Of a DNA stretch of 64,000 nt, positions 39,488 through 48,414 are shown piece after piece (position 1 is the stretch's first letter; the number at the start of each line of letters is the position of its first letter). Under the pieces are notes generated by a model. The model saw only the letters and a list, made by a program, of their open reading frames with translations, was not told the origin of the DNA and made no database searches. The stretch is from Schizochytrium sp. CCTCC M209059. Its lineage: Eukaryota; Sar; Bigyra; Thraustochytrida; Thraustochytriidae. Location of the stretch: NCBI GenBank assembly GCA_000818945.1, contig KN805385.1, forward strand, positions 619,991 through 683,990. Direction: 5' to 3'. The position numbers and the translations under genes are program-made.

Positions 39488-42400
39488 ATGCGGGCAGGGA
39501 CGCGAGGGAGCGTGGGCATCGTCCGGGAGGCGTACAGCGCCTGGGAAAGGCGAGCGCCCTTCACGCCCGAACAGGTGCAGCGACTGGTGAACAAGTATGG
39601 CGTCGACGTGGTCGTACAGCCCAGCGGGAAACGCGTCTTTGCCGATGGCGAGTTCGAGCGAGCTGGCGCAACGCTGAGCGACGATCTCAGCGGCTGCGCC
39701 GCGATTTTCGGCGTCAAACAAGCGCCCATCGATACTTTGCTCAAGGACAAGACATATCTCTTTTTCAGCCACACCATCAAAGGCCAGCTCGAAAACATGG
39801 AGCTCCTTGACAAAATTCTTGAAAAAAACATCCGACTCATCGACTACGAATGCATTACGAAAAACGGCACAGCCGGGGCTCCACGTCTCGTCGCATTTGG
39901 ACAGTATGCCGGCATGGCCGGCATGATCGACGCCATTCGCGGCGTAGGCCAGCAACTTTTGCACCACGGTCTTAGCTCCCCATTTCTCTCCGTCGGATCT
40001 GCGTACATGTATCCCTCGTACGAGACGGCCAAGTGCGCCGTTCGCGATGCCGGTCGCGCATTTGCGCAACAGCGTGCTCAGCAAACGTGGCCGGATCGCT
40101 TCGATCCGCTTGTTTTTCTCTTTACCGGTCGCGGAAACGTCAACCAAGGTGCGCGCCAGGTCTTTTACCACGTGCCCCATCGCATGGTGCCACCGGAGGA
40201 CCTCGAAAGGGTGCTACACGAAGGAAAGGATCTTCCGCCCATCATTGGCTGCCAAGTTGACCTGCACCACATGGTCGAACGTCGCACGGACGGCGGCTTC
40301 GATCGCAAAGAGTACTATACTGCGCCGGAAAAGTACAAGTCTGTCTTTTACGAGCGACTCGCGCGTCATGCAAACGTTCTGGTCAATGGCATTTATTGGG
40401 ACGCTCGATTCCCTCGCGTGCTCGCCAAGCGGGACCTCGAGCGCACAGACTTGGACCGCCGTCTGCACTTTGTAGCGGACATCTCGTGCGATATCGGGGG
40501 TGGCATCGAGATTCTCGACCGATCGACTACCATCGAGGACCCGTTTCTTGTCGGCCTTGGGCCAAAAAAGGATCTCGACGTCATGGGCGTCGACATTTTG
40601 CCCAGTGAGCTCCCCCGCGAGGCCAGTCAGCACTTTGGCGACTATCTTCTCCCCTTTGTGGCCGAACTCGGGCAAGGGACGCCGACCGCATCGCTTGCAG
40701 CCGAACTCCAAGGTGCTTGCATTGCCGATCAGGGCGAGCTTCGCCCGCGTTACACCTACATTGACCAGCTCCGCAGAGAGCGTCTTCGCGAGCTCAACGG
40801 CTTGCCGCTCACAGATGAGCGCTCGTCGCTCCAGATCGAAGGAAGCGCGGTGCTGCGACTTTCGGGTCATCTCTTTGACACCGGTCTCGTGAATCGCATG
40901 CTTGACATCGTCGAGGCGCAAAGTCCACACGGGCGCTTCCACATTGTAGAGTGCATGGTAGGATCCCAGTGTGAGAGCACGATGCTCTTGCAGCTCACCA
41001 TGGACGGCGGTCGCAAGCAGCTGGACCAAGTACTTACAAGAATGAACACCTTGGTGGGTGACCCAGAGTTTGCCGAGGCGGAAGCCAAGCTTGAGGAACT
41101 ACCTTCTTCGTTTTGTAATGGCGACTTCAAGGCCACGATTCAACCTCCTGGTGAGTGCGAAGACACGCAAGCCGACCAAGGCGGTGCAACGCCGCGTGTC
41201 GAGACGGCGGGGGCGCTCGCTGGTGGTCGCACCCTTGCGATGCAACGTGCTCTGAGCCTGGGACCCGGACCAGATGCCAAGGATACTGCGGGATTCTTGG
41301 ACCAGGGCAAGGGTTCATCATCCAAACTTATTGCGCCCTCGCTTACCAAGGTGGCCGTTCTCGGCGCGGGCATGGTGGCCAAGCCTTGCGCAGAGCTCCT
41401 CTCGCGGGACTCGAGCCGCCACGTTTTCGTTGTCTCTGCAATGCCAGGGGAAGCCGAGAGCCTCTGTGCGCGCGTAGGCAGGACGAACTTGGAAGCCGTT
41501 TTGCTCAACGCGCAGAAAGAGGATGATCGATTGGCGGCGCTCATCAAGGACTGCGATGCTGTCATTTCCCTCTTGCCGCAGACGATGCACGTTCCCGTGG
41601 CGCGCCACTGCATCAAGGCAGGCACGCCTCTTGTCACAGCAAGCTATGTGAGTCCCGAAATGCGCTCTTTGCATGAAGAGGCCAAGGCCAAGGGTGTTCC
41701 TATCCTTTGCGAGATGGGCCTCGACCCTGGCATGGATCACATGAGCGCACAGCAAGTCATTGACGAGATGCATGAAGAGGGCATCGAGGTCAAGAGCTTT
41801 TCGTCAGTATGTGGCGGCCTTCCTGCCCCTGAAGCTGCGGACAATCCATTTGGGTACAAGTTTTCCTGGTCCCCTCGCGGCGTGCTCATGGCCATGCGCA
41901 ATCCGGCAAAGTACCTCAAAGATGGCGCCGTGGTCCAAGTCCGTGGCGAGGATTTGCTAACGGCCGCCGAACCTTTTCGCATGTACAATCTTCCCTCGCT
42001 TGCTCTCGAGCAGCTTCCGAATCGCGATTCCACCATGTATGCGGAGGCGTACCGGATTCCAGAGGCCGCAACGTGCTTCCGTGGCACGCTTCGCTACGAA
42101 GGCTTTTCGGCGCTCATGATTGAGCTCGTCAATGCAGGCTTTTTGCGGGAAGACACGAGCCTGGCCGAGATTCTGGCAGCCTTTCCCAAGAGTGGTTCGC
42201 CAGGCGCTGACGCTGTGCAGTGGTTGCTGGACGCCAATTATGATGACAAGAAACACGGCGCGCAACCTGCCATGGATGGCCTTTGTGCGCTCCTCGAGTC
42301 CAAGCTTGCTCTCAAGCCTGGTGAGCGTGACATGACTGTGATGCAGCACAGCTTCAATGACGGCGAGCGCTCGAGCAAGCTTCTTGTGTATGGTTCAAAG

Positions 42401-42592
42401 TCTGACACCGCCATGGCGCGGACCGTAGGTTTGACGGCGGCTATTGGCGTCGAGCTCATGCTCGATCCTGTGGATCCCCTGGCGTCTCGTGCCACGGGAG
42501 TGCTTGTGCCGACACTCAAGAGCATCTACAAGCCCGCACTTGATCGTCTTGCAAGCGAGGGACTCGTTTTTCACGAGTCAGTGCGCGCTTAA
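39488..42592 (+). CDS. AASS: Alpha-aminoadipic semialdehyde synthase (bifunctional LKR/SDH)
   Basis: A 1034-residue bifunctional enzyme. The lysine-ketoglutarate reductase half (about 1-450; SVGIVREAYSAWERRAP, FGVKQAP, TYLFFSHTIKGQ) makes saccharopine from lysine and 2-oxoglutarate. The saccharopine dehydrogenase half (about 617-1034; Rossmann motif VAVLGAGMVAKPCAELL, then ILCEMGLDPGMDHMSAQ) splits it to glutamate and alpha-aminoadipic semialdehyde. A linker of about 70 Ala/Pro/Gly-rich residues joins them (about 555-615). The ATG at 39488 gives MRAGTRGSVGIV, which begins directly at the reductase domain, so no mitochondrial presequence is visible here, unlike animal AASS. The frame is open upstream to a GTG at 39362, but through the CAAG repeat. 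The product is the substrate of the neighbouring divergent ALDH7A1. Confidence 0.95.
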   Translation: MRAGTRGSVGIVREAYSAWERRAPFTPEQVQRLVNKYGVDVVVQPSGKRVFADGEFERAGATLSDDLSGCAAIFGVKQAPIDTLLKDKTYLFFSHTIKGQLENMELLDKILEKNIRLIDYECITKNGTAGAPRLVAFGQYAGMAGMIDAIRGVGQQLLHHGLSSPFLSVGSAYMYPSYETAKCAVRDAGRAFAQQRAQQTWPDRFDPLVFLFTGRGNVNQGARQVFYHVPHRMVPPEDLERVLHEGKDLPPIIGCQVDLHHMVERRTDGGFDRKEYYTAPEKYKSVFYERLARHANVLVNGIYWDARFPRVLAKRDLERTDLDRRLHFVADISCDIGGGIEILDRSTTIEDPFLVGLGPKKDLDVMGVDILPSELPREASQHFGDYLLPFVAELGQGTPTASLAAELQGACIADQGELRPRYTYIDQLRRERLRELNGLPLTDERSSLQIEGSAVLRLSGHLFDTGLVNRMLDIVEAQSPHGRFHIVECMVGSQCESTMLLQLTMDGGRKQLDQVLTRMNTLVGDPEFAEAEAKLEELPSSFCNGDFKATIQPPGECEDTQADQGGATPRVETAGALAGGRTLAMQRALSLGPGPDAKDTAGFLDQGKGSSSKLIAPSLTKVAVLGAGMVAKPCAELLSRDSSRHVFVVSAMPGEAESLCARVGRTNLEAVLLNAQKEDDRLAALIKDCDAVISLLPQTMHVPVARHCIKAGTPLVTASYVSPEMRSLHEEAKAKGVPILCEMGLDPGMDHMSAQQVIDEMHEEGIEVKSFSSVCGGLPAPEAADNPFGYKFSWSPRGVLMAMRNPAKYLKDGAVVQVRGEDLLTAAEPFRMYNLPSLALEQLPNRDSTMYAEAYRIPEAATCFRGTLRYEGFSALMIELVNAGFLREDTSLAEILAAFPKSGSPGADAVQWLLDANYDDKKHGAQPAMDGLCALLESKLALKPGERDMTVMQHSFNDGERSSKLLVYGSKSDTAMARTVGLTAAIGVELMLDPVDPLASRATGVLVPTLKSIYKPALDRLASEGLVFHESVRA

Positions 42593-42767
42593 ATTCTGGT
42601 CTCGTCTCGTAGACACTCGTTCCGCGTCTGGTAGAGAAAGTAAACGTATGCGTAGTCTTTGATGCGTGACTTTTTTTTTCTTTTCTTGGATTCGTGCAAC
42701 GTTTGGCTGCAGATCGTCAACATAATTATTGCTTACTTCCGCGCGCGCCCACATGCTCATGCATGAT

Positions 42768-43202
42768 CTACTTGAGACAAATAAAGCCTGCCCACGAAAA
42801 GGGGGCCTCGATGAAGCCTCCATCGGGGTGCGGGTCGTGCCATTCCTCCAGCGAGACGCCGTCGCTCCCAACTTTGCAGACGCAGCAATGCTTGAAATCT
42901 CCGCGTGGCGACTTGCCCGCAACGACTGCGCGTGTCCCCTGAGCCGCAGGAAAGGGTAACTTTCCTTCCGTCTGCGAGAGGTCCACCTTGACCAAGGCCA
43001 GACGCGGGACGTTGCGAGCAAGAAACTCGTTCACTTTTTCCATGTACTGCGCGCCGCTCTCTATAAAATTGGGCACCTCTTCGAGCGTCTCGGCTTCAAC
43101 CAGTGTGGCCACGCACGCTTGAAGTGCGTTTCCTTTGCCGCCCTCGAAGATCGTCTGTAGGTGGCCGCGGCGCGTGCCTTGGTCCGTCATGGCGCCGTCC
43201 AT
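42768..43202 (-). CDS. Small C39-peptidase-like protein lacking the usual cysteine
   Basis: A 144-residue protein. Segments GNALQACVATLVEAETLEEVPNF, SPRGDFKHCCV and EEWHDPHPDGGFIE resemble a widespread bacterial/phage hypothetical family with a papain- or C39-like layout, in which GNC (Cys), a central His and HDPHP (Asp) would form the catalytic triad. Here the first position is GNA, so the presumed nucleophile is missing, although a Cys follows three residues later. No signal peptide or membrane helix is present. I recalled the family from motif memory and cannot name it. The start could be 43202 or 43190; the upstream frame to 43313 is Arg/Gly-rich. Bacterial resemblance suggests possible lateral transfer. 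Confidence 0.6.
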   Translation of the reverse strand: MDGAMTDQGTRRGHLQTIFEGGKGNALQACVATLVEAETLEEVPNFIESGAQYMEKVNEFLARNVPRLALVKVDLSQTEGKLPFPAAQGTRAVVAGKSPRGDFKHCCVCKVGSDGVSLEEWHDPHPDGGFIEAPFSWAGFICLK

Positions 43203-43493
43203 GGACTGACTCACTCGATGACCGGCTTGGTTGCCTGTGGCTTTGCTTATGGGGTGAGCGCGTAGCGCCACGAGACTGACCGCCCGCCCTTGCCCGCTCG
43301 CTCGCTCGCTCAAGCTCCTTCGTTGGTCGGCCAGTCGCCCTTGCCCGCTCGCTCAACACAATGGCACTCACTCACTTATTGTCGCAGGCGGCAGCGACTT
43401 TTTGCTTTGAGCACTTGCTCGCGACAGCGACGACCAAAGACAAAAGATAGCAAAATTAGCGATGAATGAAATGACTGTGAGTGCAAGAGACCG

Positions 43494-44807
43494 TCACAGG
43501 TGACCCTCGCCTGCTTGGTTGAACTTGAGGCCGAAAATGGGACGCTCGGCCCAGAAACGGTCGATGGGTTCGGGGCCCGCGAGGACCTCATCGTTGTATA
43601 CGACACGCACGAAAGCAGCGGCGGTATCGTCCTCGCCAGAGTCCTCGACAGAACTGCCGGAGGAAGAAGTCGGGGTGGGCTCGTCCGCGACGAGGAGCTC
43701 AAAAAGCAAGGTCGAAGCGTACGGAGGCCAGTGCTTGTCAAAATCGGCGTCATTTTCGGCGCCTTCGCGAAATCCCAGTGCGCAAAGCACGGGCAAAATG
43801 GTGATGTCGTGGCCACTGAAGCAAAGAAGACGTTTCGTGTTTTCGTCTCCGCTCAGTGCCCGCTCCATGTGTGAGTGTACCGCGCGCAAGAGGTCGCCTG
43901 CAGCGAGATCGGATATCGCTTCGACCGTGTACCATCGCAAAAATCGCTTCAAATTGGCAGAAAGTGCGCTGTCGCGGACATTTTTCACGTTTGGATCGAT
44001 GGGGAGCCCATGCGCTTCGCGCGTTACGTAGTAGTCGCAGACGTAGATCCAAAAGAAGTTTTCTGGGTTCTCCTGGTAATATGGCAAGTTGGCAATGAGT
44101 GTCTCTCGCGCCTCTTCATGTTCTTTCTCCACCTCGGTGAAGAAGGAATCGGTGGTTGCTGATGATGACGCAAGCTCTCTGAGACGCGGCTTGGAATCCC
44201 ACGAATTGGCGACATTGAGCGCGCGCGGAGGCACAAGAACAGGAACGCAAAGATCCTTTCTGGAGCCGAGATCTGCCGTATCAAGGTCGAAGAGACCTCG
44301 AAGCAAGCACTGTGCGCTCTGGTGCGTTCGCGTATAGTCCGAGGAAAAGAGTTGGACCTCTTCGGGCTTGAGTGGGGTGTCGAAGCGTTTTCGCAAGGCC
44401 ACACCGTTTGCATGTAGCTGCGACATGCCCCGACGTGTTAACTTGCCAAAGGGGTCCTCGCGGTTATCAATACTCGAGGGGGTCGGGGCCTCTTGCACGA
44501 CTGCATGCGCATCGTGCATGCCATCAACGTGCAGCACGGGAAACTGTTCATTGTACTTGTCGAGTTCTTCGAGGGTGGGCAGTCGATCGGACCATGCCTT
44601 GATTTCCTCAATGCTTTCAGGGGCTTCGGGTCCTTTGCTGACTCCGCTCTTCTGAAGCTCCTCTTCTTTACGCTGCTTTTTTGCGAGCGTGGGCGCTGCG
44701 CTTTGCTCTTTGGCGAAGAAGTTGATCGCCGGGCTTCTGTCGCCGTGTCTGAAGACCAGCACGCTCGTCGCCACGCGCAGCTTGCTCGGCGCGCTTCTCT
44801 GCGACAT
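43494..44807 (-). CDS. Histidine acid phosphatase (clade-2 histidine phosphatase)
   Basis: A 437-residue histidine-phosphatase-superfamily enzyme. The catalytic RHGDRSP motif is at residues 20-26, very near the N-terminus. The proton-donor HD motif appears in CFSGHDITILPVLCALGF. LFSSDYTRTHQSAQCLLRGLF is the typical clade-2 second Arg region. There is no signal peptide or transmembrane segment, so the protein is probably cytosolic, unlike lysosomal ACP2 or secreted phytases. It may resemble the ACP6 lysophosphatidic-acid phosphatase branch, but the substrate is not determinable. An acidic, charged insertion (about 35-80) follows the active site. The C-terminus ends FGLKFNQAGEGHL. Confidence 0.85.
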   Translation of the reverse strand: MSQRSAPSKLRVATSVLVFRHGDRSPAINFFAKEQSAAPTLAKKQRKEEELQKSGVSKGPEAPESIEEIKAWSDRLPTLEELDKYNEQFPVLHVDGMHDAHAVVQEAPTPSSIDNREDPFGKLTRRGMSQLHANGVALRKRFDTPLKPEEVQLFSSDYTRTHQSAQCLLRGLFDLDTADLGSRKDLCVPVLVPPRALNVANSWDSKPRLRELASSSATTDSFFTEVEKEHEEARETLIANLPYYQENPENFFWIYVCDYYVTREAHGLPIDPNVKNVRDSALSANLKRFLRWYTVEAISDLAAGDLLRAVHSHMERALSGDENTKRLLCFSGHDITILPVLCALGFREGAENDADFDKHWPPYASTLLFELLVADEPTPTSSSGSSVEDSGEDDTAAAFVRVVYNDEVLAGPEPIDRFWAERPIFGLKFNQAGEGHL

Positions 44808-45552
44808 GGTTTTCTTCTACCTCTAAGTCCTCCGTGGGTGAAATACCTTTTTGCTGCCGCACCCCGTGCTGCACGTGCGTACGAGCCGCAGCTGCAGCCG
44901 TTCTTCTCCACGTGCTGGAAGTGAACCGCTTGACAGTGAGTGCGCCTTTCGGTGGCTGCAACAAATTTCTTGTGTCACGAAAGCAACTGCTGCCGTTGCT
45001 GCTGCTTCTAGTGCTGCTGGCGGCCCACGTGCGCTTCCTTCACTCGCCAGTACTAGCCCAGCTTGATTGCGTGCACTCGCTCGCTAGCGGCCCTCAAATC
45101 CACGTTGACCGTCGGCTGTCGTTCGAGCTGCTACGGTCTGTCGGATTGGTCAGCCACGCTCAGCACAGGGCTTCTTTGTCTCGCGTTCGCTTCGTCGCCG
45201 CTCCCGCCCCTCGGTAAGAGCCGCGAGAACCTCTCGTCCTGGCCGAGCTGCCCGCGCGCTCGATATCCCTCGCGGCCGAGCACGATGCACGGTTTGCGAG
45301 AGCGAGTCGCGAAATCTGCACAATCTCCTTCCCTCCGTGGCCGCTATTGTACGTACGTAGGTGAACCGCTCAAGCCCCGAAAAACTAGTCGTAACTGTTT
45401 GCGACTAGTTATGAGGCTAGTCATCCAAGACCGCGAAGGGCCGTGCACCAATCGCGGCGCGGCGCAACACAGACGGTCCGGGCGCAGAACTTCTTGCTTG
45501 CCAAAGGCGGCGAGGTCATTCTCGCCGGGCGACGCGCGCAGCGAAGAAGACC
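44808..45552. promoter_or_regulatory. Divergent 5' flank between the acid phosphatase and the dioxygenase-sulfotransferase gene
   Basis: 745 bases. It holds an inverted repeat at 45383-45410 (described separately) and an ACGTACGTAG motif near 45351. No protein is recognisable. Confidence 0.45.
45383..45410. promoter_or_regulatory. Inverted repeat upstream of the dioxygenase-sulfotransferase gene
   Basis: Arms AACTAGTCG and CGACTAGTT are exact reverse complements around a 10-base loop. A third related half-site (GGCTAGTC) follows directly. It lies about 145 bases upstream of the proposed ATG, so it could be a promoter site or a 5'-UTR hairpin. Confidence 0.45.
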
Positions 45553-47896
45553 ATGGTGGCGTTGACGGAGACGCGCTTGGATCTCGGGTACGTTCGTTAG
45601 GGGTTGATTGTGCAATGGTGAACAAGCACGGGGAGGTGGAGAGAGAGAAGAGGAGAGGCGAGGAGGAGACAGGAATGGTAAACATTGCCGGCCCGGACGC
45701 TCGCTCTGCGTGCCTGCCTGAAAAGCGAGCGCGCTCTACGCGTAGCGGGCGAGCTCGAAGAGAGCATGACAAGCAGATCAATGGAGTGACACAGCGATAC
45801 TGACGTCTGCCTCGACGATCTTGTGATGTAGTCTGAAAAAGGTCCCCTCCGCCGAGACACCAGCCAAGGGTTTTGGGCCCGAGCACTGCTGGAGGCGCTA
45901 CGGCCCGGTCCACGAACAGGCAGATGTCTTGCGCGCGAGACTCCATGCCGAAGAGCCGGCCATTTGGACAGCGGATGGCCAAAAGACCAACGTGCGGCTA
46001 CGCCGCGCATTCCACGACACCTTGGGCGTCGATCAAGCCATCTTTGTCTTTTGTGATGACCTTCTCGAGCGCGTCTACGAGCTGCCCTGGCTCGAGTCGT
46101 GGCGCGACGAGCTTGAGGGCATCTTTTCGTCGCTTGGCATTCAAACGAAGCAGGTGATTCGCTGCCTACTGGCGCGACTCCCTCCCGGAAAGGTGATCCC
46201 GGCTCATCATGATACCGGTCTCTGGTCTACGCGCTCGCATCGCGTGCACGTGCCGCTCGTGACGAGCGATCAGCACGGAAACGAAGACAAGCAAGTTGTC
46301 TTCAAGGCCGGACACAACGATGACTCTCTCGAGCGCGTCGCCTTTGAAACGGGTGTGGCCATTGAACTGAACAATCGCGCAAAGCACAATGTCATCAACA
46401 ATTGGGATCAGTACCGCGTGCATCTCATCTTTGACTATGTAGAGCTAGATCTTGCCGACGAGTTGCCGCGACTTAAGCTGCAGCCTGGACAAACGGTTGT
46501 GCAGACACGGCGCGCTATCTTTTTAGACGAGGCAGCGGTGCGAGCTGTCGACTACCTTTTGGCCGAAGAGAAGGAGAGCAGCAGCGGCGGCAGCAGCAGC
46601 AGCAGCAGCAGCACTTCGAGCCCCGACGGCGAAGGCGAACTATCCGCAGAGGAGCGCGTGCGTCGATCAAAAAAGCTGGCGCGTCTGTGGATAGATGCGC
46701 ATGCCGGCGACAAGGCTGGCGGTGGCGGTGGCGGTAGCGGCGGCGGCGGCGGCGGTTTCAAGGATCTGCAGGCCTTTTCGCGTCGATTTGCGGACGGTGA
46801 GTGCACGGCGGTCGACTTTATTATCTTTCTCGAGGAGAGACTTGGCAAGGCAGGTGTTTTGGAGGCCTTTGGACCCGAGCTGGATCTTCCATTGCTTGTC
46901 AATGACCTGGAGCGTCGCGCAGCCCTTCATGCCGCAATGGAAGCGCGGCGACAGGTTCCCTGCCTTTTTGCTGTCTTGGGAGCCATGAAGTGCGGAACGA
47001 CTTCGCTGTACGAATACATTGTCCAACATCCTTCAATTGTCCGTGCCAAGCAAAAGGAACCGCATGCGCTCGACTGGCGTTGGGATGCTTTGCAAAAGTG
47101 GACGCCGAAAGGGGAGGTTGCCACACAAGCCGCTCAGCTTCTTGACGCAAGGCTCGCCACGGCCGATCCTAAGACTCCTGCGGTGGACCGCGAGTTAGCG
47201 GAGCGATACATGAATATTTTCGAGATGGCTCCCTTGCTCGAGCGCGTCCAGGCCGGTGAATTCGTCGTTTCTGGCGAGGCAACTCCGAGTTACCTTTTGG
47301 GTGGAATCGAGGTTGCCAAGCGCCTGCGAAGCGTTGCGCCGGACGCGCGCTTGGTGGTCATTTTGCGTGACCCTGTTGAGCGTGCGTTTTCTCATTTTCA
47401 GATGACGCGCGATATGACGGGAACTCCGGATCAGCTTCGTCGTCGCGGCGTCGTGGCTGACAAAACCTTTGAAGAACTTATTGCCGAGGATTTGGCACGT
47501 CTCGAGTCAACAGGCACACTTGACGCAGATCTCGACAATGTCGACGGCGATCGTTTTGAGGAAGACTACCTTCGCACGGCGCCCATGACGCATGGCGGAC
47601 ACTCGTACGTGGGTCGCGGTTTCTATGCGCTGCAGATTGAACGTTGGCTTCAGGTGTTTCCGCGTGAACAGTTTCTTTTTCTTCGTCTTGATCGGCTTGC
47701 TGCCAACACGCAGGCTGAGATGGCACGCGTCTTTCGATTTCTAGGTCTGCCCCCGGCTCGCATCGCCGACACCAAGCCCAAGAACACGCGAGCCTACACT
47801 CCTATTGATGCCGAGACACGCGCTCGCCTCGAAGCCATCTATGCCCCGCACAATGACCGTCTCGTGCGCTTGCTCGGAAAGGAGTTCGCCTTTTAA
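45553..47896 (+). CDS. Aspartyl/asparaginyl-hydroxylase-like dioxygenase fused to a PAPS sulfotransferase (two exons)
   Basis: Proposed CDS is exon 1 45553-45587, intron 45588-45831, exon 2 45832-47896, giving 699 residues. Exon 2 is open back to 45827 but has no ATG there. Exon 1 (ATG in context ACCATGG) ends at GG|GTACGT, and the acceptor GATGTAG|T restores the frame with a split Gly codon. The N-terminal half has the 2-oxoglutarate/Fe(II) AspH pattern: HHDTGLWSTRSHRVHVPLV (His137/138, Asp139), NNRAKHNV (His197) and QYRVHLIFDY (Arg207). After Ser- and Gly-rich linkers comes a sulfotransferase: GAMKCGTTSL (5'-phosphosulfate loop, from about 395), LRDPVERAFSHF (3'-phosphate motif, Arg524-Ser532) and SYVGRGFYALQIERW. 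No signal peptide or membrane helix is seen. It may hydroxylate and sulfate one substrate. Confidence 0.85.
45588..45831 (+). other. Predicted spliceosomal intron, 244 nt, GT-AG
   Basis: Donor GTACGT and acceptor TAG link a short ATG-containing exon to the dioxygenase frame without a shift. Without it the protein has no ATG before the hydroxylase domain and loses a coding-like stretch (KVPSAETPAKGFGPEHCW). Confidence 0.65.
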
Positions 47897-48414
47897 AATT
47901 CAAAGTACAAAGAGGTGTATGCATTCGTTCATAGCAAGAAGAGGGGTGGGGTGGGGGGGGAAGAGGAATAGAAAATGGGGCCGGTTTGTGCTGCACGACC
48001 CGTCGACTGAAAAAAGTGCGATTTGATCCTTTTATGTTTGTCAAGATTTCCGAAGGACGCGAAGACATGGCTTGGCCGATTCGTCGATATTCTCCTCACA
48101 TACTTTGATTTCCAGAAAACATCGTTTAACCTTGGTTTTCAATATTTGTCAAAACGCTTGTTTGCTTTGCTTGAATCATGAATGCCTTGACCATCCTGTA
48201 TGCCTCTTACATTTCTTTCAGGGAATCTAAAGACGATGCGCGGTAAACGGTTCATAGATCAATCAAGACAAGTGAGGGCTAATATTTCAAGAAGTATGCA
48301 CCGGACTTAACAAGGCGTATCATAAAGAGCTGGGGTGCTAAAGCAAAGCAAAGAAAAGCAAACCAACCAACCAACAAAGAAAGAAACAAAGAAACAAAGA
48401 AACAATCATCAAAG
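47897..48414. other. Convergent 3' region
   Basis: 518 bases, tail-to-tail. It has a G-run (about 47943-47961) and CAAAG/CCAAC short repeats near 48340-48405. No gene is visible. Confidence 0.45.

Noticed and set aside
38546..39840. Long open frames on both strands between ALDH7A1 and AASS
   Set aside because: They are low-complexity Arg/Ala/Ser or Val/Leu sequence from repeats; one overlaps the start of AASS in antisense. No domain was seen.
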